A DNA stretch of 64,000 nucleotides from Marisa cornuarietis (GCA_004794655.1 SMMW01000627.1:930001-994000); one strand, 5' to 3'. Positions 34,742-47,570 are shown, numbered from the stretch's first letter. Numbers and translations are program-made. The notes: a model not told the origin generated them from the letters alone.

Positions 34742-37726
34742 CTGTCACAGAGAACAGGCGATATGACTGATGCACAGATAGATATCAATGGTTGCCGACT
34801 ATAAATCATGGAACCTCCACCCATCCCAAGCTTTTCATCTTCAGTGAAATTTCACCACTCCTTTACCAGTAAAACTTAACAGTTTATTAACTCTTAGCTG
34901 AGTAAAAGTTCATTTACTCAAGAGGAAACGTTCAATTAACAGCTTACTATTATAGGTGATAACTGATTTGCAAAGACTAAGCAATTTGTTTACATGAGGC
35001 ATGTATTTAAAGTATATGAATGAGGAACTGGGCTTATAAATATTATCAACTTGTTTTAAAGGAATCTAACCCAAACACCATTTTTTTTTAGAACTGATGA
35101 ACAAATTTCCTTCTACAAATAAGCAAGAGATGAAATTAATGACCATTAACAAAAGGAATAAAGGTGGGGTGAAATGTAAGTGTCTAATAACACTTTAGTG
35201 AAAAAGCATCTTTGAAAGCCATCTGTTTAGTAAGCAGTCTAACTATAATAAGGTAGATATACAACCACATTCATACTGTGTACACAAATCTTTTTTGAGA
35301 ATAGAATAAAATAATAAAACTGTTTAACACTGATCTGAATTAAAAAATTTGAAAATGGCAAGAGAATGCACATGGGCCTATTTCAGGTGTGTTAAGGGAG
35401 GACTGATGTCATTTAAGGAAGAACAGAGTGACCACCAACAGGTGTCTATTTTTAAGTAAGTTTTCTTGGGGCCAGCTTTATTTGAGGGCGATGCTCATTT
35501 CCTCTTCCTCACTGCTTTACCTTCCCCAACCCTCTATGTATCCAGATACCCATTCCTGATAGCTGTGTCGACTGGTGGGAAGCTTGCTGTGCTACTACCT
35601 GTCAAACCCGTATGTCTTTCAATTCGGACTCCATGGCTCTAATCACTTAGCTATCCACTTCCGAAGTAAGCAAACCAGCTGTTAGCTACTGGTACTGAAA
35701 CTTGGCAAATCGTCAAATTCAAGCTGGTTCCAAAATTTGCTCTTTAAAAAAAAAAAAAATTCACATATTTACTTCTAACCTAGAGACTTTTTTGTACCAT
35801 TCAAACCCTCCATTAAAGATCTTTAACAATGTTGTGTGTGAAATTATAATTTTTTGTCTTGGATATCACCAGTACTGCCATTCCAGATCATATTCAAAAT
35901 ATAAATAGTCAAAACCTAGTTGTAAATTGTTTGTAATAAGGTTGCCAATTACTGCAGATTTTTCCGACAACATAATTTATGTGTTTGTTGCATTTTCGAA
36001 TATTCTGAAGTAAAATGCCCAGGTGTTTGTGGGAGATGGCAGACCTGTTTCCACAGTGTTAAGTAGCACACCATTTCAGTTTCATTTAACATTCAATAAG
36101 GTGCTTTTTCCTTCATTAAATCTGACCTCACATAAATCAGCCTAACTGCCTATTTTTCTTAGACCAACCATATTTGCTCGAGCTCTAAGTAAACATTTGT
36201 TCACATATACATTAGAGATAGCATTCACATTAAAATATGAATTCTCCCATAATTACATTCTTTTAATTATCTTCTCTATCCAGCCATTGTGAGTGTCCTG
36301 CATACTAGACAGAAGTGAGAAGATGAAACAGGTAACAACTCAATAACAGACAAAACAACCCTGCTCCCCAAGGTAATAAGCACGTAGACATCATACAATA
36401 TAAATGACCATGGTAGACTAAGATGCTCTCTTAAAATGCACTGAATGTGTTTTATGTGATTTCAGCAAAAAGTTGCAACAGGGCACAAACAGTGTCACAA
36501 TCTTATTTTTATGACAACCTGACTTTGCAATAGGTCATTTATGAAGCACAACCGATTAGTTAGCAAAGAGACAATAATAAATGGGGCTGGTGACTTCAAT
36601 CCAAAACCATATCATTTCAGACATATTGACCTTCCACCTGATTTGAATTAATACTGCCCTGACCATACTGTCTCAGGTAAGACCACATCATCTCAACACT
36701 GAAAGTCAAATCAACCCAAGCCCAGGCTAAATGAATGCCCAACCAGCGACATCTCTTTGATGTTATGCATCTACATTTAATTCAAACCTACGAACTAAAG
36801 AATAAATGATTATAAAGGCTTTAAAAACAACTGCTTAAAGAGAAAATTATGTTTATGCATCATTGAAAGGATGTGACTGACCAATAACCTTGGCTTTCCC
36901 TTATTAGTATGGATGTATGCAAACATAATTCTTGAATGATGAAGAATCTGCTCAATGACATTTTGTAAAATATATACATATAATTCTGAAAGTAAAGGCC
37001 ATTTTGCAGCTCGAAGCATAATGCTTCTCTGAAACTAGATGCACCCATTGTCAGCTGCAAGTCAGCTGCAAATCTTCACAAGTCACATTTGTCACAGTGT
37101 TTTCGTTTGCTTTTTTCTGAAAAATTGAAAGAACCAAGGTCAGGTGTTTGAAATGTGGTGTGCTACTAATGTGTTTGAGAATTTCTTTTCCTGTAGTTAG
37201 TACAGACCTGGTTTGGATCTGGATACTGCACACTGCACACAGTGATGACCTAACATTAAAACTGGAAGAGGACAAATGGCCATAGGGTCACATACCCGGA
37301 TAATTCTCCGAAAAATCAAAGCCCATAGCGGATAGTAAAGTATTGAGTCTTCTATGTTTTAAGAAGCATGGCTGTCAGCCTTCTACTTTTCTTGTTAGTA
37401 TGAAATGGTTAAAAGCAAATCTGAATGTATAAATGTTTTGTTACTTGATCAGAGTGCTCTTTAATAATAAGTACCGTTTTTACTTTACAATGCTGTGTAA
37501 GTCTTTTGGAGCAGGGAAGACCAGGTATGGGAGCTCCTTAGCTTTTGTGTGAACGTTATTTGTAGCTGTAGCTAACTTTGTAATCACTTTATATGGTCCC
37601 TTGCATGTATGCATGGGTGGCCGGACTCGGGTACATACCCCATTTAACCCTCCACTGAAGTGCCCAGTGCCTGGGGTCAATGTCAAGCGATTGAGAAAAA
37701 TAGAGATGCATTCTCTGGTTAAAATA
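34742..37726. other. AT-rich sequence upstream of the first recovered UTX exon; no gene seen
   Basis: The next upstream UTX exon should encode a TPR segment like FLYGLGLVYFH. I searched this stretch on the minus strand and did not see it. No other gene or transposon is recognised here. It is probably intron. Confidence 0.5.
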
Positions 37727-38022
37727 AAGCCGGTATAACAAAGGCTACACTCCAACAGACTGTGTACACAACAAGACTGGTATAACAGGGCTACAGTCCA
37801 ACAAATGATGTACACAATAAGACTGGTATAACATGGAATACAGTCCAACAGACGGTGTACACAACAAGACTGGTATAACAGGGGATACAGTCCAATAAAT
37901 GATGTACACAATAAGACTGGTATAACACGGAATACAGTCCAACAGATGTGTACACAAGACTGGTATAACAATGGCTACAGTCCAACAGGTGTACACACTA
38001 AGACTGGTATAACAAGGGCTAC
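37727..38022. repeat. Minisatellite, unit about 46 bp, 6-7 copies
   Basis: The unit is AAGACTGGTATAACAGGG, then CTACAGTCCAACAGATG, then TGTACACAA. Units vary in length from about 36 to 47 bp. Confidence 0.9.
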
Positions 38023-38195
38023 GCGGTCTCTTGCAGTCCAGCAGGTCTGACGACAGTTATAATCACCTCATTTCCTTTCCAAAGAGACAGTAGTACAAGT
38101 TTTAGCTTATTCTCTTGAAATAGCTACATCTTGACGAAGCTGTTCTGTCGCAGTTCTTTACCACAGGCTTCTTTCCAGCCCAGGTAAGCTTAAAC

Positions 38196-38354
38196 CAGCG
38201 TTTCTCAACCTTTTACTTGTGACGCCCCCCCAGACGAATAAAGGTACGTCCGCGCGCCCCCCTTAGCCACTAATACCTATATGAGATATGAGAAAATGAC
38301 CGCCTTTGCGGCCCCCTTTTCAGCAGCTTGCGCCCCCCAGGTTGAGAACCGCGG
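38196..38354. mobile_element. hAT-type MITE with 8-bp target site duplication
   Basis: The 159-bp element begins CAGCGTTTCTCAACC and ends in its inverted match (CCGCGGTTCTCAACC on the other strand). Perfect copies of GCTTAAAC flank it at 38188-38195 and 38355-38362. An 8-bp duplication and CAGNG-TTCTCAACC ends are typical of hAT (Charlie-like) elements. It has no coding capacity, so it moved with a transposase made elsewhere. Confidence 0.88.
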
Positions 38355-39261
38355 GCTTAAACCTAACATCGGTCACGGAAAAACATCACAAGATGTAAGC
38401 TGGGGCACTGCCACCGGAAACTGACGGGCACACCTTTCGACGTTTCCCCGATGTCAGCGAGCCCCACCCCTACCCTGCTGTTCTTACGGGTAACTAACTG
38501 GCCGCCAGCTAGGGCAGGCGCACACAGAGAGGGAAGGAGGAGAGAAGAGAATTTTTTTTTTGCGCACTTCAGGTTGATGGATGCAACACAATCTTTCCTC
38601 CCATCCTTGTTCCCTGTAATGAGTGTAATTAATGTAGCGAAGCTCTTAACACGCCCGGGCAGCTTCCATTTAGGATGGTCAGCTTTCAAAACAAACAACC
38701 TGAGCACTCCTGCAATCTCATTCATCTTTCTAGCGACATATTGTTACACCACAATACGAAAAAAAAAATTTTAATCGAGGAGCCTCCGCTATCTGTTGTC
38801 CTCAATGACCCTCGCCCGCTCCCAGCACCAGTCGGTGTTTACTTTCGCTGTTGTTAGTGGGCTAACTAGACAGCTCAGTGGGTCCACACCTTTTTCCACA
38901 ACCGTTGGGGAAGCAAGACAGTTTTGCTGGCATGTTGTAGTGCGTCGTTAGACGACTTTCTGTTGCTGGACGTCACGTTCAGACCTAGGTGATGGGGGGA
39001 AGTAAGTAGGATGGAGAGTAAAAGGCACCTCCCCTCCCCAACTTCCCACGTTCTCCTTGATCAACTGGGCGTTGTACGGGCTGCTGAATCTCATGTGGGA
39101 CGGAGCGTGAACAAGGTACGGCGGAGCAGCCAAATATGAAGTGCATTTTATGTAAACGCCTACATTCATCTTTCATGCTAGTGGGTTCTTTAATGTTATT
39201 ATTTTTCTGACTTAAAGTGCGTTAGACGAAGGTTGCCAGTTGGAGATTCACTCGGACCTGC

Positions 39262-39440
39262 AAGTGGAGTACTGCCTCTGCGAGTGGAATACCGCCTTTG
39301 TCTCCCCACCCCGCCTCTGCCTAAGAGTGGAATACTGCTTCTGCGAGTGGAATATCGCCTCTGTCTGCCCACCCAGCCTCTGCCTAAGAGTGGAATATCG
39401 CTTGTCTGCGAGTGGAATACTGCCTTTGCCTGCCCACCCT
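39262..39440. repeat. Minisatellite, unit about 35/70 bp
   Basis: GAGTGGAATACTGCCT recurs five or six times, alternating with CTGCCCACCC and CTCTGCCTAA phrases. The higher-order period is about 70 bp. Confidence 0.85.
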
Positions 39441-39859
39441 CGGGGGTATGAGGGGAGGTTCAAAGAATACACAGAGAGGGATGGGCTTAGTCTTCTATAC
39501 GTGACCTAAATGTGGCGAACCACTGCCCATATAGTCACTAGGACATCTACTACATATTAGAAACATCATAACGAGCCTCATAACATTCATTTGTGAGTTG
39601 AGCCAAGTCGCCCCAAAGACTGACATGAAACTGTCCTGCATTTCTACTGATGGATTGCTGTCAACATGCTGAAGCTCAGTAGCCAAGCGACTAGACTCAC
39701 TAGAGAAACGCCAGGTGGCATCGCACGCCAGTGAAACAAAACAATGCCAACACGCCGAGGTCAGAGATCAGAAGCTGTAAGGGCACACGGCGACAAGTGT
39801 TGAGACCGGCAAGAAGCTGGCAGCGCGAGCACGCTGATAATTGGGGAGGTCAGAGGTCA

Positions 39860-40304
39860 GGCAGTGATGACACACTGCAAAAGGTGATGTAGTGCAGGTC
39901 GAAGCCTCTCCCACCACTCCCCAGGCGCTGAGGACTGGAGGGAAGGTGTAACGGGGATGAAGAAGTCTTCTAGGCGGGCTGGAAGGTCATATTATTTCGT
40001 CTGGTGCCCACTTTCTTTCCCTTGCCTCTAGGTCAGCTTGGACACCATATAGGCGGGGTACAAAACATCTGGGTGGCAAATATCAGGCAGTACACTGTAA
40101 AAGGTGATACGGTGCAGGTCGAAGCCTCTCTCGTCCCTCCTCACTCCCAACATGGGGGCGTAACGGGGATGAAGAAGTCTTAAAGGCGGGCTGGAAGGTC
40201 ATCTTATTATTTCGTCTGGTGCCCGCTCTTTCTTCACCTTGCCTGTAGCTCAAGCTCGGACACGGTACAAGCGGGGTACAAACATCTAGGTTGGCAAATA
40301 CCAG
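39860..40304. repeat. Tandem duplication, unit about 220 bp
   Basis: The first copy (39860-40085) and second copy (40086-40302) share GGTGCAGGTCGAAGCCTCTC, then CGTAACGGGGATGAAGAAGT, then TTCGTCTGGTGCCC, then GGGGTACAAA. A third copy starts at about 40303 and stops within 20 bp. Confidence 0.85.
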
Positions 40305-42924
40305 GCAGTACACGATAAGGTACCTCACAGAGTCACTCAGTACCACATGGCTGTTGACCTGCACAGTACCCGGTGTTCCAGGACAGATCAGCAAGCCTAC
40401 ACACTGCTGCAGGCAAGAGGCTCAGGGTTATAGTCAGGGGTGACGATAAGATGTACTTGACAAGCAAAATATGACGAACCTTCGAAAAGCTTACAGACTG
40501 CGGTCACTGATATAATCACCACCGCTCAGAGGAAGCCAGTTATCGAGTACTACAATCAAGTGAGTTTTGGCGGGTGGAGGTGATGGTGGGTGCGATAAGA
40601 CAAACAGGTAGCGACGATCATCTACCCTGGCGTATCTAACATCTGGCATGTTGTGTTGATCATCCGCCCCTCCCTCCTCGCAGCCCTACAGGCGGGGTGA
40701 TCGTTGTATACAGCTGTTGTGCATGTGGCAACATGTTTCTCTCATCACGTGCACTGACGACTTTTGCTGTCTCGCGCGAGTAGGTACTGATGAGACACAC
40801 AGGCTGCGGGTTACATAAATATCTCCTTGTAGATGGTAAAGATGAGGCTACCGTATGTAGTGGATTGGAATAGTACCCCTGACGACACATCTGCACCGAC
40901 AGCTGATAAGTTACTGATATTCCCCTTCTCCCCACCCCGCTCACTTTGAGGACTGTTACGAACACAGCGATCTGATGTTATGTCAAAAGAACATTAAATT
41001 TTTAATGCCGCAGAACTTGGAATCCACTTTCTCAGCAAATTCTGATGTGGAAAGAGCATTTACTATATGCAGACTAGGCATTTGTCCCCTAAAAGCACAC
41101 AGCACGCTCTACATGTAACCAGTCTTATCTGCTCTACTTTACGCCCATCTTCGTCCTTGCAACTTCCCGTTAACTAAGACGATATTTATAACCAAACTCG
41201 CGTTAAAATTAAGTATTTTAAGGCTATACAGCTGCTGTTTATAAGGCTACAGACGCGTGTGAACTGTTTTTGTATGCGTTACAAGCAACATGTAAAGGCC
41301 AGCGAGGTTCAGCGAGCAGCGCGCTTTGAACCATCAGCGCCGTAACGAGGTTTACGCTCACAGCCAACGCCACTTGGTTTGTGTGTGTGTGCGTGCGTGT
41401 GTGGAAGGGGGCGAGGGGAGCAGCGGGAGGGGGGAATGGACTACGTGCCGGACAGCACGCACTGCGCCTGCTGATCGATACAGGGCCGCAAATCACTGTC
41501 ACCAGCGGCTGATGCTTTTGTGCTCCACTCCTCCCTTCCCCTCTTCCGCACCAGTTCCCTCCCTCACTCGAGCCTCCTGTCTCGCCGCAGAAAAACCTGC
41601 AAGATGGCGCCCAAGTCGTCTGCCGAATCCCTCCCCGCACCATATCCCCCCCCCCAAGACACGACATGTATCAAGACGGCTTTTTTTTCTTTAATAGTTG
41701 CACCGGGGAGCCCCACCATCTCTCCCATCCTGCCACAGCGGTGCCCTCGACGATAGCCTGGCCCTGTAACTTGCAGTCGCAGCTTCATGGCTTCGGGGTA
41801 ATTAAAACTGGTTCCTCCGCTCCGTATCCTGTGTGGAGAACGCACACAGCTACCACCACACTGGCGTCAATGTACGTAAGCGTGCGACAGCCCGCGGACA
41901 TGATGTGCAACATTTGCCAGTCCACTGGCTGGACTGTTCACGTGAACACACATCAGACTAATTCGTCTCCTACGTCGTCACTCACACGACTGCCGCCAGA
42001 CGGCGACGTCTCGCAGGTTTCGCACGTGGGTTTATGTGTGTGCGTGTGTCTGTGAGAGAGAGAGAGAGATCAAGGTTCCGCTGACCAGCGCACGCGCTCG
42101 CCACACACGTTGTGGCGGCTGTGACAGGGTGCGCACAGCTCTCCAGCTTCTTTCCGAGGGACAACGGTACCGACACGCAAACTGCGCCAGGAGACAAGGG
42201 GTGGTTGGGGTGGTGAGCACAGGCAAAGTGAGATACCAAGCTGAGGTAACGCTTGCTGTCTTGAAGGACTGAAAATTGCTGAGCACAATGTCACTTACAT
42301 CCACTGAGTCCACAACCTCTTGCGTAATTCAAGACTGTTATTCCCCCCCCCCCGCCACAACCGCTTGTCTGAGAGGCAGAAAATGAGGGACGAGACGATT
42401 GTATTTCAGACTGATGTTTTTACAAGATCTTTTAGGAGAAAGCGTATATTTCGAGACAGGTAAAAATCATTCAACCTACACGATAATGTACGCTAGATTT
42501 CCATTCTGCTGAAATATCTTGTGTTTGTGTGGTTGATCCGGGATGACTGATCACCACCGCGAAAGGACAGTCTCCCCTCATCCATCATACAGCTCTTGGT
42601 GGCTCAATACCTCGGGCTCATTCCAAACTGTCGTCGGCGACATTTTCGAGTTTTATCAATTTGCCCGCGCAAACTCGCACATTTACAAATAATATAATGC
42701 ATATATTTTGATTATTGAACAGTCACACGAATCTCCTCAAAGAGTAGGGGATATCACCGTTGTTAAAGTTAAAAGTAAAAGGAAACTAATACACGAATAT
42801 CGAGTGCCTCAGAAAAAAAAATCCAGACTGTTTTAGCCAGTCATGTGAAGGAATCCTGAATTTAGCAGAGTGGAACTTACGGTTTATCCCACTTAATAAG
42901 AAATTAAAGTTTGCTCATGCTCAC

Positions 42925-43090
42925 CACTCGAGGCCCGCTGTAGGGAGAGAGACAGGGCAGGGCATTCCAAATACTGGGCCCTGAGAAAGAGAATGAGCAA
43001 CGGCCGAATGTTTAATTCTGTTACACGGGACAGTGAGAGAACCGGAATAGGAAGAGCGACCTGTCAGGCTAAAAGCTAGTCTCAAGATAA
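42925..43090. repeat. Interspersed repeat related to 15990-16220
   Basis: It shares CATTCCAAATACTGGGCC and GAGAAAGAGAATGA with the UTX-intron copy. The type is unknown. It could be the 3' end of a LINE. Confidence 0.45.
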
Positions 43091-44978
43091 GGTCAGCATG
43101 CTAAGGTTAGCCACAAAACCGCACAATGAGGTCAGCGTGCTAAAGCTAGCCTCACCACGCCAGCGTTACCATGCAGACGACATTGATTTACACACGACAC
43201 TGGTGTGGTTGAGTGATGTGTCTGAAATGCCCATCCTACAAAAACAAACAAAAAAACAAAAACCACCGTATTATTCGAGGTCTGTCGTCATAGCTGTGCG
43301 CAGCTGGCTGTTGTCATCACCCCCCCTCTCTCTCACTCCAGCTTCTTGCAGTTTCCACTTCTGTAGGTCTTGCAAGGTCTTGGGCTGGGGCCGCCCTGAT
43401 AATCAATCACCAGCACGCAGGAGCAGTACCTCAGTCTGTGACGAGCAGATTGGTTGCCCACCCTCCTTCGCATGTTTTTGTGGGTTTTTTTTTCCATTAA
43501 AAGCTCTAAAGGGGCGAGGTGCCTGAACAGACTGTTGGAGGAATCTTGACCTGAGGTCAGGCACTTGTGAAAATACATCAAGTGTCTAGCCAAGTGTTGA
43601 CGTGTGATTCAACCACAAAAAAGGGCCGGAAATTACACACACACACAGATGAACGAACAAGTGTAGGCTTCCGGCCCGGTTCAGCAGCTTACAGATCGTA
43701 CGTTTTGGGAGAAAGTGATAGGATAGAGAAGGCGCAGCGAGACTGGACAACACACAAAGCCCATGTATGTGACTTATCGGTGCAAGGACAGGATGACAGA
43801 CAGACAGACAGACAGTACATGCTTCCTTGTACTGAAGTTGCATCCTTCCCCCGTTAATCCACCCCCTCTCCAGGTCAGTCTAACAAGGCTGGCCGCTACC
43901 TCTGCCATCTTATGTCCACCCCGCTCTCCATCCTTCAAAAAAAAAAAAAAAAGCCCCAACCAAACAAACAATGTCAGGGTCACAGGAGGAGCAGACCAAA
44001 CAGCCCGGTCAGTCAACCCCCTCTCGGTGCGGCGTGTCCGATGTGGCTGTCAAATCTCGAGATCTGTCGCGACACGCTGCGTGATCCTGCAGACCCACCG
44101 CTGGTCGTCAATCAGGTCATAATATTTACATGTCGTCCCCGCTGGCTTAGCGTACCAGAACTTAAAGTGTCCCACATGGCAAGCAGGCCGACCGACTGGT
44201 CAAACCCGTCTCTCCTCAAGTCCACATCCTCTTGTCGTCGCGCCACCCGCAGCCTCAAACTCTCCACTCTCAGACCGAGGACGAAAGAACGCGCTCAGTG
44301 CAACAAGGTCAGTCTCCTCCCACCCCAACGTCTCCAAAGAACTTCGGCCTTTCTCCTCCTTGTGGACACTAGTCTGACTTTCCCTAGGTTCAAACGATTC
44401 ATTTCTTCCACGTCTAAATACAAGCCTCCTTCCTTTGACTGGCCACAATGACCGCTTCCCCCCCCCGCTTCTCTTATCTCCTGGTTCCTGACTAGCCAGC
44501 TTTATCACACGTGAGCCTGGGTTTACCAGAGTCTGTTAGAGGGAGGGGAAGGTGAGCAGGATGCCCCCCCCCGTGTCACGTCAGAAAATGCGAGAAGCTG
44601 TCCTTTTTTCTCGCCATCCACTCCCCCCCTCTCCTACTCCTCAGACCTCGCCTCTTTCTTGATGGTGTGAGAATCCAACTGCTTGCCCAGTTGACACGCA
44701 TCGTGCTTGCCTCTACCAACCCTGTTGCTATCAGACAGCAGGCTGCATACTAGCGCTAGCTGGATGCTTACCGCCTAACGGTCAGCTAAGCTTGTTCATG
44801 GTTTCTAATCTAGTCAAGAGGACTGCTAGAAGATCCTCCAACTAGCCGAATATTACAGCGAACCCTGCGCTGAAAACTAGCCTTGGAGACCAGCAGCGTA
44901 CTACGACACGAGGTGAGGCAGCAGTACTTACAGCAAATACGCCGCCGCTGCTGCTGCTCTTGATGGGGTGATCGATAG

Positions 44979-45008
44979 TTCGGGGTAGGGGGTGGGGGTG
45001 GGGGAGGG
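44979..45008 (+). other. Strong G-quadruplex motif
   Basis: Five runs of three to five G with one-base loops, between CGATAGTTC and AAGGTGTG. It fits a very stable quadruplex on the plus strand. Confidence 0.65.
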
Positions 45009-45372
45009 AAGGTGTGTATAATAAGGTCAGGGCACGCGGCCAGCCAGTGCAAACACCGACACCAGCATGCAGCAGGCCCTGTCCTACTTCCGCTGACGAT
45101 GACGACATCACTCGCAAGTCACTTAGGGACGAGTAAGTAGGGTGACAAGAAAACCAGGTAGGTGAGGGGCAACGAACTTTGCGAGGGATGGGGGAGGTAA
45201 GGCACGAAAGAGGAAGACCTCCCTCCCTCCCCTCTCATCAATTAACAAGCTAAGGGCAGGATTGCGTTATTGATAATTCGTGCTGAGACACAGCACTAGG
45301 AAGAACGAGGGACACCGTTTGAACTTTCGAAAATACATAATACACAAAAATATAAAATCGTCTTTATACATG

Positions 45373-45430
45373 ACACACACACACACACACACAACAGTAA
45401 CCAAAAAGTGTGTGTGTGTGTGTGTGTGTG
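45373..45430. repeat. CA repeat facing a TG repeat (hairpin)
   Basis: CA repeats at 45373-45393 are followed, after a 15-base spacer, by TG repeats at 45409-45430. The two arms are complementary and can fold into one hairpin with about 20 base pairs. Confidence 0.85.
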
Positions 45431-45990
45431 AGTGAGAGAGAGAGAGATGTGGGTGGTGGTTGAAACCCATGCATATCCACACCCCATCCTCATACAATGT
45501 GTTCGGAATATTCAGGTCCATTAAGACATCTTGGGCAGTTTGGTTGGTGTAAGTTGCTCTGGAACATGTTCATTGTTCTCCGTGGTTTAAAATGGAAAAA
45601 CTACAAAGGAGAAATTGCGACGTACCTCTATCACGCAGAATAAATGTGAACATAATTTGAGACGGTACCAATGTGTGAGAGAGAGAGAGACATGGGGGAA
45701 GACAGTGTGGCATCGAAATGTTAGGCGTCCGCCGCCAAACATGTCCGACACAAATACAGATGTATCGCTGTATACAGAGCCCACACAAATGTATAAATGT
45801 TCCTACTCCTCTAACCACAACTCACCCCGAAAAAAATCGATTATTAAAAACCCTTTGAACGCTTTGCAAGCAGGTGACCCAGTATGAACGGGTTTCCGCG
45901 ATTTGCGAACTGATCAAACAGTGGCAGCCATACATGTTACTAAGAATATTTTTTGTGTGAAATGGAATTCCGCTTCAGTTACACTGTCTG

Positions 45991-46110
45991 CTACTGATAA
46001 ATCGGGATATCCGGCTTATATCTTCGACAGCTATTGATAAATCGGGATATCCGGCTTGTATCTTCGACAGCTATTGGTAAATCGGGATATCCGGCTGATA
46101 TCTTCGACAG
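45991..46110. repeat. Minisatellite, 40-bp unit, exactly 3 copies
   Basis: Units at 45991-46030, 46031-46070 and 46071-46110 differ at only a few positions. Each contains the near-palindrome ATCGGGATATCCGGCT, then TATCTTCGACAG. Confidence 0.95.
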
Positions 46111-46649
46111 CTTTGACCTTTTTGAAACATAGAGAAACAGCCTTGAGTACAGAAGTGGGGGTGGAGCATTTAGTAAATGTGAACATAAATTAATGATGTC
46201 ACGACCACAAGAAGCAACTGTTGGTCTTCGTGTTCGCAAGGAAAAAGTGATCAGACGAATGGACGTTCCCTCACAAAATGGACACAAACATCGTATTCAC
46301 AGAATTCCTCTTTCATTTTTAGTAAAAGTAGACATATATGGAGCTCTTTCTAATTAGTTCCTCTTCTGATCAAAGATAACGATGAATAGCTCACACAACA
46401 TTTCCTGCGCCGTTCTCGCCTAGTATCGACCTTTGCTACATCTTGCTTAAACCCTTCTTGCTTGATCAAACTTAATAATTTTCAAAAATGTTTGTTGTCA
46501 AGATTTTGCATTTATTTCATGCATTGTTGTTGCATGCTCTGCTAATTTCCTGAGACAATCTGGCAGTCTGACAAACACAATAACTGTCGCCGTCACTTTC
46601 GGCCACCAAAGCATACCGACAGCCCATACATGCCCTAGCAATGACAAAC

Positions 46650-47255
46650 TACATACTTTCAATCAGAAATTCTAACGAGTATTTGACCAAAAATGAATGT
46701 GACATGTTGACTGAAATCCTCAGGAAAGTTTGGGAATCAGGACAGATCCCCGATGCGTGGAAGACAGGGCTCATCTTCAAGTTACCCAAGAAAGGAGATC
46801 TTGGAGACTGCAATAACTGGAGGGGTATAACACTTCTTTCCATCACCAGCAAGCTCTTCAGCAAGATTGTTTTGTCAAGACTGACGGCAAGCGTTGAGAA
46901 AGACCTCCGGCCTCAGCAAGCAGGATTTCGCCCTGGGCGATCTTGCTCTGAACTCATTTTCATTCTGCGTCAGATTCTGGAGCAGAGCAACGAGTGGAAC
47001 ACACCGCTGTACATCAACTTCATCGACCTGGAGAAGGCTTTTGACAGCATCCACCGCGTGTGTTTATGGAAGATCCTGAGGCATCACGGAGTCCCTGTGA
47101 AACTTGTCCAGGTCGTTGCAATGCTGTACAGCGATTTCAAATCTCAGTTGGACTGTGACACGGAGCTCACAGACAACTTCAGCACTGGGGTGAAGCAGGG
47201 CTGCATTCTGTCGCCGTCCCTCTTCATCCTGGCCATGGACTGGATCATGAATTTA
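46650..47255 (+). mobile_element. Non-LTR retrotransposon reverse transcriptase fragment
   Basis: The plus-strand frame has WKTGLIFKLPKKGDLGDCNN, then WRGITLLS, QQAGFRPGRS, FIDLEKAFDSIHR and GVKQGCILSPSLF. These are reverse-transcriptase motifs of LINE ORF2. The frame stays open but changes abruptly after MDWIM near 47250. The catalytic YADD motif that should follow is absent. The upstream endonuclease is also missing. So this is a 5'- and 3'-truncated relic; the family is probably a mollusc or cnidarian type with NWRGITLLS. Confidence 0.9.
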
Positions 47256-47570
47256 TTGCAGGTAGTGGGTTGGCCAGTGTCTCGTATTGCGCCCTGCCGT
47301 TCCCTTTGTCCGGTTAAAGTACACACATTTCAAGACTTACAAGTAATAGGATTAAAGAAGGAGAAAGGGAGGTTAACAGACGGTCACTGGATTCATTACA
47401 CATTTGAACAAAACAAAACAACACATTCTGCGACGAAAACTTTTTGGTCTCTACGATCCCAAGTTGCAGACGACTCTCGGCCATTGCTATTAGCGCACTG
47501 ATTGGTTGGTCTTTGACCTTCTTTTCCCATATGCAAATGAGCCAGCCTCGTTCCGTATACATTTCAAGTC
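47256..47570. other. Non-LINE sequence with histone-promoter-like motifs
   Basis: After the reverse-transcriptase fragment, the minus strand contains an octamer ATTTGCAT (47532-47539) followed about 27 bases later by CCAATCAG (47498-47505). That pair is typical of histone gene promoters, but no histone coding sequence follows. Confidence 0.25.

Larger units (their letters stand above)
38363..45980. other. Repeat-rich, CpG-rich stretch; no gene supported
   Basis: Apart from the repeats listed here, I see no exon chain. Many moderate open frames follow from C- and G-rich tracts. CRE-like and E-box motifs are scattered. Confidence 0.5.

Noticed and set aside
37480..37720. GPYKVITKL phrase reminiscent of Ty3/gypsy integrase ends
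   Set aside because: Only the short phrase fits; flanking residues do not resemble pol and the frame runs into the minisatellite.
43912..44451. 179-codon plus-strand frame
   Set aside because: It begins in a poly-A tract coding poly-Lys, is low in structure and matches nothing known.
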